Source: Desulfobacterales bacterium (GTDB lineage Bacteria > Desulfobacterota > Desulfobacteria > Desulfobacterales > Desulfobacteraceae). From it: DNA of 14,487 nucleotides. The translations under genes were made by a program, and so were the position numbers. This document shows, piece after piece, positions 7,316-13,972 of this stretch (positions within the stretch are counted from its first letter, which is position 1; each line of letters begins with the position of its first letter). Location of the stretch: positions 1-14,487 of the forward strand of contig JAKSBM010000837.1 in NCBI GenBank assembly GCA_022361135.1. Direction: 5' to 3'. A model generated the notes under the pieces. It saw only the letters and a program-made list of their open reading frames with translations. It was not told where the DNA came from and did not search any database.

Positions 7316-8296
7316 CTAAAAATTCAGGGTTTCATCCAGGGCCTTTTCAATGGTGGCCTGGGTGGGGAAATACATGTGTTCCCGGCCAAAGAGGGGTACC
7401 ACGATATCGTACATGGTCACCCGCTTCACAGGCGCCTCCAGGTACATGAGGGCATGGTCGTTGATCAGGGCAATGACCTCCGATGCCGGGCCAAAGGAAC
7501 GCTGGGCCTCCTGGACCACCACACAACGACCGGTCTTCTTCACCGAATTCACAATGGTTTCCGCATCCATGGGGGAAATGGTCAACAGGTCGATGACCTC
7601 GGGCCGGCAGCCATGGCTGGTTTTTATGCTGTCCACGGCCCGGAGCACCTCACGCATCATGGCCCCCCAGGCAATGACGGTGATGTCGCTGCCCTCTTCC
7701 ACCACCTGGGCCCGGGCGATTTCCATGGGCCGGGTGGGATCCTCCACATCTTCCTTAAAGCTGCGGTAGGAACGCTTGGGCTCCATGAAGACCACCGGGT
7801 CAGGATCGTCGATGGCCGCCCGGAGCAATGGCCCGGCATTGGCCGGGGAGGAGGGAATCACCACCTTGACCCCGGCGGTGTGGGCATAATAAACCTCCTT
7901 GGATTCCGAATGGTGCTCCAAGGCCCGGACACCGCCGCCATAGGGCATGCGCACCACCAATGGCACGGAAAATTGCCCCCGGGACCGTGTCCGCATGCGG
8001 GAGGCATTGCCCTCGAGCTGGTGCATCATCAAATAGGAAAAACCGGAAAACTGCATTTCAACCACCGGTTTCAACCCGGCCATGGCCATGCCGATGGCCG
8101 CACCCAATATTGTGGATTCGGCAATGGGCGTATCAATGACCCGCTCCCTGCCGAATTTTTCATACAAACCGTCGGTGACCCGGAACACCCCGCCGTTCAC
8201 CCCCACATCCTCGCCCAGGATCACCACCCGGTCGTCGGTTTCCATGGTGGCGGTCAGGCAACGATTCAGGGACTCCACCATATTGATCTTACCCAT
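7316..8296 (-). CDS. pdhB: 2-oxoacid (pyruvate) dehydrogenase E1 component, beta subunit
   Basis: 326 residues, full length for the family. It joins E1 alpha in an alpha2beta2 thiamine diphosphate enzyme. LGEDVG (27-32) and TPIAE with Glu60, the residue that activates the thiamine ring, are present. His129 in EHHSES aligns with the E1 beta catalytic histidine; this stretch looks somewhat like branched-chain E1 beta (HSQS), while the C-terminal half (TVSP-like TISPMDAETI, VVVQEAQ, LEAPVKRVT) fits Bacillus PdhB. The start overlaps the end of E1 alpha by 8 bases, and AAGGAGG lies 9 bases before the ATG, so expression is coupled and in equal amounts. Confidence 0.92.
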   Translation of the reverse strand: MGKINMVESLNRCLTATMETDDRVVILGEDVGVNGGVFRVTDGLYEKFGRERVIDTPIAESTILGAAIGMAMAGLKPVVEMQFSGFSYLMMHQLEGNASRMRTRSRGQFSVPLVVRMPYGGGVRALEHHSESKEVYYAHTAGVKVVIPSSPANAGPLLRAAIDDPDPVVFMEPKRSYRSFKEDVEDPTRPMEIARAQVVEEGSDITVIAWGAMMREVLRAVDSIKTSHGCRPEVIDLLTISPMDAETIVNSVKKTGRCVVVQEAQRSFGPASEVIALINDHALMYLEAPVKRVTMYDIVVPLFGREHMYFPTQATIEKALDETLNF

Positions 8297-9380
8297 TTTC
8301 TTTTTCCTCCTTGAGCGTATTAAGGAATTCCTCCCTCTGGGCCTGGATCAGGGGAACCGGATCCTGGAACACGTAATCAAAGGGGGCATCGGGTTCAAAC
8401 CGGGTTTCTTCTTCATAGGTTTTCACCGACGCATCCACCTCGGCCTTGATTTCAGCCTCCATGGCCGCCTGCTTTTCCTTGTCCCAGATGCCCTTGTTTT
8501 CCAAATAAAGCTGGAACCGGACCAGTGGATCTTTTTTCTCCCAGGAAGCCACCTCCTCATCTTCCCGATACCGGGAGGGATCATCGGCCGTGGTGTGCAT
8601 CTGCATGCGGTAGGTGACCGCCTCGATGAGGGTGGGGCCCTTGCCGGCCCTTGCCCGTTCCGCAGCCTTGAGGGTGGCCTGGTAAACGGCCAGGGGATCG
8701 TTGCCATCCACCTGAATCCCCTGGACCCCATAGGCAATGGCCTTCTGGGCAATGGTGGCCGACCGGGTCTGCCACTTACGGGGGGTGGAAATGGCAAATT
8801 GGTTATTCTGGCAAAGGAAAATCACGGGCACATTCATGACGGCGGCAAAATTAAGGGCCTCGTGGAAATCGCCCTCGGAGGTGGCACCGTCACCGAAAAG
8901 GGTCAGGGCCAGGGTATCGCTTTCCCCCCGCATGCGGGCCCCATAGGCCAGGCCCACGGCATGGGGAAGCTGGGAGGCCAGAATAATGGAAATGGGCAGA
9001 TTCCGATCATTACTCCCGCCCAGAACCCCCTCTTCGAAGCCGTTGAAGATATGGAGCAATTGAACCAGGTTCTCCCCCCGCATGAGCCGGGCCCCCAATT
9101 CACGGTAGGAGGGCACCAGCCAGTCCGTCTCCTTGATGGCCATGACCGGGGCGCAAAAGGCAGCCTCCTGGCCGTGGCAAAGGGGAATGGTACCGATGCG
9201 GCCCTGGCGCTGGAGATTGAGCATCCGGGCATCGGCCATGCGGGAAAGGGTCATGGCCCGGTGGAGAAAAATGAGTTGATCCGGCTCCAGCTTGGGCTCC
9301 AGTTCCTCATCCACTTCTCCGTTTTCGTCTAAAATGTCCAAACGCGATACATGAAAGGTCTGGATATGATCCAGGGGCAT
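8289..9380 (-). CDS. pdhA: 2-oxoacid (pyruvate) dehydrogenase E1 component, alpha subunit
   Basis: 363 residues. It performs thiamine-dependent decarboxylation of the 2-oxoacid with E1 beta. The thiamine diphosphate motif runs from GDGATSEGDFHE (163-174) to QNN (191-193), followed by FAISTP. The phosphorylation-loop region reads HTTADDPSRYR (262-272). The N-terminus (FHVSRLDILDENGEVD) and NRQG-like LNLQRQGRIGT at 55-64 resemble Bacillus PdhA, so pyruvate is the favoured substrate; a branched-chain 2-oxoacid is the alternative. It is the first gene of the operon, with an excellent ribosome-binding site (AAGGAGG, 7 bases before ATG). A PDH-type complex in a presumed anaerobe is notable because pyruvate:ferredoxin oxidoreductase is the more usual enzyme there. 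Confidence 0.93.
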   Translation of the reverse strand: MPLDHIQTFHVSRLDILDENGEVDEELEPKLEPDQLIFLHRAMTLSRMADARMLNLQRQGRIGTIPLCHGQEAAFCAPVMAIKETDWLVPSYRELGARLMRGENLVQLLHIFNGFEEGVLGGSNDRNLPISIILASQLPHAVGLAYGARMRGESDTLALTLFGDGATSEGDFHEALNFAAVMNVPVIFLCQNNQFAISTPRKWQTRSATIAQKAIAYGVQGIQVDGNDPLAVYQATLKAAERARAGKGPTLIEAVTYRMQMHTTADDPSRYREDEEVASWEKKDPLVRFQLYLENKGIWDKEKQAAMEAEIKAEVDASVKTYEEETRFEPDAPFDYVFQDPVPLIQAQREEFLNTLKEEKENG

Positions 9381-9617
9381 GGCAAACCTCCTTGGAAAAT
9401 TAAGTTTGAACCGATTTTTATTTTAATGATGCAATGACTGGGGATAGAGTTTTCGCAGTATATTTAAGAGGATAGCATAAAAGATTCAAGGGCTCCAGAT
9501 ATTTGACTCCCCCAAAAATCGGGATTTGTTTTTACTTGACACCCCATGAACATCAGAATAAGTAGAATAACATTGTTCATCCGGTTCACATTAATCATCT
9601 CATCCTTTGGAGGGAAA
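9381..9617. promoter_or_regulatory. Divergent intergenic region between the dehydrogenase operon and the DUF2147 gene
   Basis: This 237-base gap must hold promoters for both directions. For the plus strand, TTGACA at 9536-9541 is a perfect -35 box, but the following -10 region (around 9559-9568, TAAGTA or TAGAAT) is poor or badly spaced. For the minus strand, TTGAAT (9487-9482) and TAAATA (9464-9459) at a 17-base spacing are a weak candidate. No convincing operator was found. Confidence 0.4.
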
Positions 9618-10064
9618 ATGAAAAAACATCTTGCTGCAAGTCTTCTGGGTATTCTCATCAGCCTGTGTATCACCTCCCTGGCCCTGGCCCAGGCACCCAT
9701 TCTGGGAAAATGGAAAACCATTGACGATGAAACCAATCAGCCCAAGTCCATCGTTGAAATCTTTGAACGGGATGGAAAATATTACGGCAAGATTACCCGG
9801 CTTTTCATCAAGGCTGGCGACAATCCCAACCCCCTCTGCGATAAATGCGACGATGGGGACCCTAGAAAGGATCAGCCCATCCAGGGCATGGAAATCATCA
9901 AGGACATGCAACCCAATGGTGAGAAATTTTCCCAGGGCACCATACTCGACCCCAAAAAGGGAAAAGCCTATAAATGTAAACTTTGGGTGGAAGACGGGAA
10001 ACTCCAGGTCCAGGGCAGCTTTTTATTTATTTCCCGCACCCAGACCTGGCATCGGACAGAATAG
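9618..10064 (+). CDS. DUF2147-family secreted protein
   Basis: 148 residues from ATG 9618, with GGAGGG 3-4 bases before it. The first 24 residues form a Sec signal peptide: MKK, a hydrophobic core, then ALA before QAP. The mature protein matches the DUF2147 pattern from memory: ILGKWKTIDDE near its start, EIFERDGKYYGKI (48-60), a Cys pair in NPLCDKC (71-77), then KDQPIQGMEI, TILDPKKGKAYKCKLW and a RTQTWHR end. The function of the family is not established; it is a small periplasmic or surface beta-rich protein. It stands alone, divergent from the dehydrogenase operon and convergent with the oxidoreductase. An in-frame upstream ATG at 9546 is rejected because it lacks a ribosome-binding site and would bury the signal peptide. 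Confidence 0.88.
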   Translation: MKKHLAASLLGILISLCITSLALAQAPILGKWKTIDDETNQPKSIVEIFERDGKYYGKITRLFIKAGDNPNPLCDKCDDGDPRKDQPIQGMEIIKDMQPNGEKFSQGTILDPKKGKAYKCKLWVEDGKLQVQGSFLFISRTQTWHRTE

Positions 10065-10094
10065 GTTGAATTAAGGGTACTTCCAATAATTCAG

Positions 10095-10187
10095 GATTTT
10101 GGCGTGAGTTCAAGGCGCAGAAAAATTTTAACCGGAGGAATACATAAAGTATTTCGAGGATTAAAATTTTTATGCAACGCCGAAATC
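10095..10187. repeat. Long imperfect palindrome in a convergent intergenic region
   Basis: The outer arms GATTTTGGCGT (10095-10105) and ACGCCGAAATC (10177-10187) pair with one mismatch. The inner arms AAAAATTTTAA (10121-10131) and TTAAAATTTTT (10161-10171) pair perfectly. AATAC and GTATT flank the 5-base turn at about 10144-10148. The left arm carries about ten extra bases. In this position it could act as a two-way terminator or be a copy of a dispersed intergenic repeat. Confidence 0.75.
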
Positions 10188-10216
10188 ATGTCAAAAGACA
10201 ATTATTAGGGGTGGCC

Positions 10217-12199
10217 TTAAATCCTTTCCAGGCGGCAGAAGGCATCATAGTACGCTGCCTGGTTTCCCATGTCTGAGATCCGGGACGGAATCAGGACATT
10301 AACGGCACCGCTTTTATGCCACCAACCCTGGTGCATATAAGCGGTGTTTTCATGTACGGCGGAATCCAATGATAACCCGGCCTGGATTTCACCGGCTTCC
10401 CCGAGAATTTTCACCCGGTCCTGGTCTGCCAGCCCCAGGTTGCGGGCAGTGTTTGGATGGAGAAAAACCCGGGGTTGGTCCTCCCTGAAGGCAAAGCCCT
10501 GGGAATGCATGGACGCCGTTGTTTTGCAGGTGAGAAGGCGCAGGGGGAATTCTCCCAACGGGCCCCGGGGGGGCTGGAATGTGGGCAGGGGATTTAATCC
10601 GGCCTGGGCCGCAACCTGGCTGAAAATTTCAATCCGGCCCGAGGGGGTGAGAAATTTTTCCCTTTCCCAGGCAATGTCATGGTCCGGGTGGCGCAGGTAT
10701 TTGCCGTTGAGCCCTTCCAGATCCCCGTCAAATTCAAGCCCCAGTTCTTCCATCATTCCCTGGGCCGCCACTTCCAGAAACTCCCGTGAAGAATCAAACC
10801 CCAAATCAAGGCCCATGCGGCGGGCCAATTCCAGGTAGACCTCAAACTCGGGCAAAAGCCCCTTGGGCGGCGAAACCACCTGCTGGGAAAAATTCAAAAC
10901 ATGGTTATACATGGAGGTGGTGAAAAGATCCTCCTGTTCAAAGACAAAGGCTGCGGGCATGACCAGATCGGCATGGCGGGCCGTATCGGTCATGAAATGA
11001 TCAAAGACCACCTTAAAGGGAACCCGACCAAAGGCCTGGGTGATAAATGAAACATCCGGGCATTGGACCAGGGGGTTGGCCGCTGCAATGAAGGCAGCCT
11101 GAACGCCGGGCTCCCGGGCGGTTTCTATGAATTCCCCCATGCGAGCCGGGGCAAATAAACGCCGTTCTTTAACATGGGCTTCACTGTTTTCACCGGGGCG
11201 CCCCAGGAGTCCGGCCAGGGATTTTGAGGCATAATTCACCCCACCACCGGATTTCATGATCTGCCCGGTAACCGCGGCCAGGGCATTGATGCAGCGCACG
11301 GTATTCCCACCGGATTCATACCGCTGGAGGCCGTAGCCGATCCAGATGGAGGCCCGGCAACCGGAATAGGCCCGGGCCAAGGATTGGATCTGATCCCGGG
11401 GTATCCCGGTCTGTTCTTCGGTCCAGGCCAGATCATGGGATTCCACCGACGCCTTGAACCGGTTGAATCCCAGGACATGGGCATCCACAAATTCCATATC
11501 GGCCCGTCCCTGGGCGATGATTTCCCGGGCCAGGCCCAGGGCCAGGGCACTGTCCGTCCCCGGTCGGATTCGGATATGCCCCCCCAGGGCCTGGGCGGTT
11601 TCATTTTCCTTGGGATCGATGATCCATATTTTTGCGCCCTTGTCACGGGCCTGCCTTAAAAGGGTATATAAATGGATGTTGGTCACCTTGGGATTCCGCC
11701 CCCAGATGAGGATCATTTCCGAATTGAGGATATCCTGGGGCAGGTGGGCCCGGGCCGTGCCGAAATCATATTTGGTGGCGGCCATGCCCGCCCCCCAGCA
11801 AAGACTCCCCTTGGGCCTGGAATCCCCACCCAGAACATTGAAGAAGATGTTCTGAATCCCGCCCTTCAAACCACCGTAACCATCCCCGCAATAATTTAAA
11901 AATGCCGTGGGACCAAACGACCGGTGGATCTCCGTGATTTTTTCCTCCATTAAATCAATGGCCTCGTCATAGGAAACGGCCTTGAATCCGGAGGGGGTGC
12001 GCAACTGGGGCTGGACAATGCGCCGGGGATGATACATGCGATCCACAAGCCCCCTTCCCTTGGGGCAGACCACGCCCCGGGTCAGTGGATGATCGGGGTC
12101 CCCCGCAAGGGAGAGCACTTTGTCATCCTTTATATCCACGCAAAAGCGGCAAAGGTCAAAACAGTCCAGGGGACAAGAAACAAATTTTTTATTCACCAT
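10217..12199 (-). CDS. Molybdopterin-dependent oxidoreductase with N-terminal 4Fe-4S cluster
   Basis: 660 residues from ATG 12199, with AAAAGGG about 10 bases upstream; a TTG 54 bases further up is less likely. Cys9, Cys13, Cys17 (CPLDCFDLC) and Cys45 (GVVCPKG) are the 4Fe-4S ligands of the formate dehydrogenase/DMSO reductase superfamily. GSLCWGAGMAATKYDFG at 131-147 puts Cys134 at the Mo/W ligand place, by comparison with the NapA-type CMASAV pattern. ADLVMPAAFVFEQEDL begins near 411, and the dinucleotide-binding C-terminal domain spans about 552-657. There is no twin-arginine signal, so it should be cytoplasmic. No iron-sulfur or membrane subunit is adjacent, so the electron partner and substrate are unknown. 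It is not a classical selenocysteine formate dehydrogenase: no in-frame TGA lies at the ligand site. The general family is firm, the substrate open. Confidence 0.9.
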   Translation of the reverse strand: MVNKKFVSCPLDCFDLCRFCVDIKDDKVLSLAGDPDHPLTRGVVCPKGRGLVDRMYHPRRIVQPQLRTPSGFKAVSYDEAIDLMEEKITEIHRSFGPTAFLNYCGDGYGGLKGGIQNIFFNVLGGDSRPKGSLCWGAGMAATKYDFGTARAHLPQDILNSEMILIWGRNPKVTNIHLYTLLRQARDKGAKIWIIDPKENETAQALGGHIRIRPGTDSALALGLAREIIAQGRADMEFVDAHVLGFNRFKASVESHDLAWTEEQTGIPRDQIQSLARAYSGCRASIWIGYGLQRYESGGNTVRCINALAAVTGQIMKSGGGVNYASKSLAGLLGRPGENSEAHVKERRLFAPARMGEFIETAREPGVQAAFIAAANPLVQCPDVSFITQAFGRVPFKVVFDHFMTDTARHADLVMPAAFVFEQEDLFTTSMYNHVLNFSQQVVSPPKGLLPEFEVYLELARRMGLDLGFDSSREFLEVAAQGMMEELGLEFDGDLEGLNGKYLRHPDHDIAWEREKFLTPSGRIEIFSQVAAQAGLNPLPTFQPPRGPLGEFPLRLLTCKTTASMHSQGFAFREDQPRVFLHPNTARNLGLADQDRVKILGEAGEIQAGLSLDSAVHENTAYMHQGWWHKSGAVNVLIPSRISDMGNQAAYYDAFCRLERI

Positions 12200-12268
12200 G
12201 ATTATATTCCCTTTTCGCAATGTTAGGCGCACTGTCGAATTAAAATCGGCCAAATATGACTTTAAAAC

Positions 12269-12284
12269 TTTTAATGGAATTCAA
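12269..12284 (+). repeat. 16-bp direct repeat, copy 1 (TTTTAATGGAATTCAA)
   Basis: This is identical to the copy at 12431-12446, 162 bases away. A shorter inverted match (CCATTAAAA) lies between them at 12341-12349. A 14-of-16 relative is at 3679-3694. Its reverse strand contains TTGAAT and lies upstream of the oxidoreductase start. Confidence 0.7.
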
Positions 12285-12296
12285 AAGAGCTTCATT

Positions 12297-12321
12297 GGGA
12301 GCATACTCAAAATATGTGCCC
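12297..12321 (+). repeat. Potential hairpin between the direct repeats
   Basis: GGGAGCATA and TATGTGCCC can pair around a 7-base turn with one mismatch and one G-U pair on the plus-strand RNA. Whether the segment is transcribed is unknown. Confidence 0.4.
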
Positions 12322-12390
12322 GATGATGCAACGAAGAAGTCCATTAAAAATGGCAAGACATATGGACAATTTTTATTCTGATCGGGAGCC

Positions 12391-12434
12391 ATAGCTTGTC
12401 TCACATAATCTCGGTTGGCTTACAAGCTATTTTT
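12391..12434 (+). repeat. Inverted repeat ATAGCTTGT / ACAAGCTAT followed by Ts
   Basis: Perfect 9-bp arms at 12391-12399 and 12422-12430 enclose a 22-base loop; on the plus strand a run of Ts follows. It could be a weak terminator, the end of a small RNA, or a protein-binding dyad. Confidence 0.45.
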
Positions 12435-12446
12435 AATGGAATTCAA
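12431..12446 (+). repeat. 16-bp direct repeat, copy 2 (TTTTAATGGAATTCAA)
   Basis: The second exact copy. It follows directly after the inverted repeat ending at 12430, so its first four Ts also serve as a T-run after that stem. Confidence 0.7.
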
Positions 12447-12689
12447 TCCCCGGTCATTCCACGGCCATGGGCCATCCCAAGCCGTCATCCACAGGGAACC
12501 AAACCGCCCTAACCCTCTATTATTTAAGCTTCTTTGGAAGAAGATTTTATATGCCTGGGGTTTTTTTACCATTTTTGCAAAAATTCACTATATTTTTTAT
12601 ATAAAACGCTAAAATTTAATAAAATATTTTCATTTTCTATCTTTATTTTTTTATTGAGATTATTTTTTCCTATATTTGCTCTTTTTGCC

Positions 12690-12720
12690 TTGACAAAAAT
12701 GGGTGAATACACCTAATTAT
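12690..12720 (+). promoter_or_regulatory. Candidate promoter of the leader ORF/binding-protein unit
   Basis: TTGACA at 12690-12695 is a perfect -35 box preceded by a very AT-rich tract that could act as an UP element. The -10 at 12713-12720 (CTAATTAT) is a poor match. A small dyad GGTG-aata-CACC (12702-12713) lies in the spacer and could be an operator. The only annotated downstream genes are the leader ORF and the binding protein. Confidence 0.45.
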
Positions 12721-12815
12721 CTTTGCAAATTTAGTATACCGTCGATCCAAAAACAGGGGTTATACGCTCAAAATTAAGTTTCAAAATTTCTCAGTTTCAT
12801 AATCAGGAGGGTCCC

Positions 12816-12929
12816 ATGTTCAAAATTCATCAATTTTCCTTACTCCATGGAAACCGCACCACCCCGGGATTCAATCATTCCATTCAAAATGACAGGACCG
12901 CCATCTCTGCCATGGGGTCTTCAATATAG
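12816..12929 (+). CDS. Putative 37-aa leader ORF
   Basis: An ATG with a near-ideal ribosome-binding site (AGGAGG, 12805-12810, 5 bases before it) opens a 37-codon frame beginning MFKIHQFSLLHGNR and ending in TAG. There is no membrane segment, no signal peptide and no run of one amino acid as in classical attenuator peptides. It lies 66 bases before the binding-protein ATG, with a small hairpin between. It could be a translated leader that controls the next genes, a small protein, or a remnant. Support comes from the ribosome-binding site and position only. Confidence 0.45.
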   Translation: MFKIHQFSLLHGNRTTPGFNHSIQNDRTAISAMGSSI

Positions 12930-12951
12930 ATTCACGTTTTATCCATAAACC

Positions 12952-12970
12952 GCCGGATATCCCGGCTTTT
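12952..12970 (+). terminator. Small hairpin with Ts before the binding protein (possible attenuator)
   Basis: GCCGG (12952-12956) and CCGGC (12962-12966) form a 5-bp all G/C stem with a 5-base loop, followed by TTTT. The stem is short for full termination, but its place between the small ORF and the next gene's ribosome-binding site (AAGGAG, 12981-12986) suggests attenuation or processing. Confidence 0.3.
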
Positions 12971-12995
12971 CAAAAAAAGTAAGGAGTTTCTTCAC

Positions 12996-13961
12996 ATGAA
13001 AAAATTAGTCTACATGGGTACATTGTTCATCGCATCGCTCTTTTTTGCAATGACGGTTCAAGCTGCTGATCTTTCCGGTAAAAAAGTTCTCTTTATTGAC
13101 TCCTACCACCAGGGTTACGGCTGGAGCGACGGCATCACCCAGGGTGTTAAATCCGCCATTGGCCCCACGGGCGCCGAATTGAAAACCATCCAGCTGGACA
13201 CCAAACGCAACACCGATGAAGCCTTTAAAAAAGAAGCCGCACTCAAGGCCAAGGGCATCATCGAATCCTTTAAACCCGACGTGGTCATTGCCGCCGACGA
13301 CAATGCCTCCAAATTCCTGATCATGCCCTATTTTAAAGATGCGGCCACCCCCTTTGTATTCTGCGGCGTCAACTGGGACGTATCCGGATACGGCTACCCC
13401 TATGCCAACGTCACAGGCATGATTGAAGTCACCCCGGTTCCCCAGCTCATCGAACAGCTGGCCCCCTTTGCCCAGGGCGACAAGATCGGTTTCCTTGGAC
13501 CGGACACCATCACCGCCCACAAGGAATCCAGCAACTGGGATAAAACCTTTGGTATCAAAGCGGTTACCTACTTTGCCAAGGATTTTGAAGACTGGAAAGC
13601 CGGTTTCCAGAAACTCCAGGCCGAAACCGACATCCTCATTATAGATTCCGACGGCGGCCTTTACAGCGACAACAAAGCCGACATGAAAGCCTTTGTTGAG
13701 CAGAATGCCAAAAAACCCATCGGAACCACCTACGATTTCATGGCGCCCTATGCCTTGATCACCTTTGCCAAGGTTGCCCAGGAACAGGGCTTCTGGGCCG
13801 GTGAAACCGCTGCAAAAATTCTCTCAGGTACCGCCCCGGGTCAGATCCCCATGGTCAAAAATAAAGAAGGTAAACTCATCATCAATATGAAAATCGCCGC
13901 TGCCCTGGGAATTGAAATTCCCTATGAACTGGCGGAAAATGCCGAAAGCGTGATCGAATAA
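12996..13961 (+). CDS. ABC-type periplasmic substrate-binding protein (ABC_sub_bind family)
   Basis: 321 residues. The Sec signal peptide is at 1-23 (MKKLVYMGTLFIASLFF..., cleavage after VQA). The mature protein opens with KKVLFIDSYHQGYGWSDGI (29-47), a motif recalled from PF04392-like binding proteins and from the extracytoplasmic sensor parts of signalling proteins. Two-lobed Rossmann character is visible in PDVVIAADDNASKFL and DILIIDSDGG. The gene has an AAGGAG ribosome-binding site 9 bases upstream. No permease or ATPase gene follows; the next gene, 11 bases on, is a Cache-domain sensor, so presenting a ligand to a receptor is as likely as transport. The ligand is unknown. Length and signal peptide are normal; no defects seen. 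Confidence 0.88.
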   Translation: MKKLVYMGTLFIASLFFAMTVQAADLSGKKVLFIDSYHQGYGWSDGITQGVKSAIGPTGAELKTIQLDTKRNTDEAFKKEAALKAKGIIESFKPDVVIAADDNASKFLIMPYFKDAATPFVFCGVNWDVSGYGYPYANVTGMIEVTPVPQLIEQLAPFAQGDKIGFLGPDTITAHKESSNWDKTFGIKAVTYFAKDFEDWKAGFQKLQAETDILIIDSDGGLYSDNKADMKAFVEQNAKKPIGTTYDFMAPYALITFAKVAQEQGFWAGETAAKILSGTAPGQIPMVKNKEGKLIINMKIAAALGIEIPYELAENAESVIE

Positions 13962-13972
13962 AGGGGAATTCC

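Larger units (their letters stand above)
12200..12815. other. Gene-free stretch with repeats, hairpins and an AT-rich tract
   Basis: No convincing gene is present. From about 12269 to 12446 lie a 16-bp direct repeat and two inverted repeats. From 12447 to about 12530 the composition is mixed with nothing recognised. From about 12540 to 12690 the sequence is extremely AT-rich, then a TTGACA box appears at 12690-12695. It separates the oxidoreductase (minus) from the binding-protein unit (plus), so it must hold both promoters. Confidence 0.6.

Noticed and set aside
8082..9332. 416-codon plus-strand frame across the E1 alpha/E1 beta genes
   Set aside because: Antisense shadow of the conserved E1 alpha and E1 beta genes, rich in Gly, His and Pro with no domain.
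9546..9617. Earlier in-frame ATG for the DUF2147 protein
   Set aside because: No ribosome-binding site, and it would place 24 residues before a clear signal peptide. ATG 9618 has GGAGGG.
12200..12253. N-terminal extension of the molybdopterin oxidoreductase from a TTG
   Set aside because: The 18 extra residues match nothing; ATG 12199 lies just ahead of the conserved CPxDC motif and has AAAAGGG upstream.
12269..12446. Possible CRISPR array from the repeated 16-mer
   Set aside because: Only two direct copies 162 bases apart, with no regular spacing and no cas genes.
12534..12716. 60-codon Phe-rich plus-strand frame
   Set aside because: It results from the AT-rich tract; no ribosome-binding site, and it overlaps the probable promoter.
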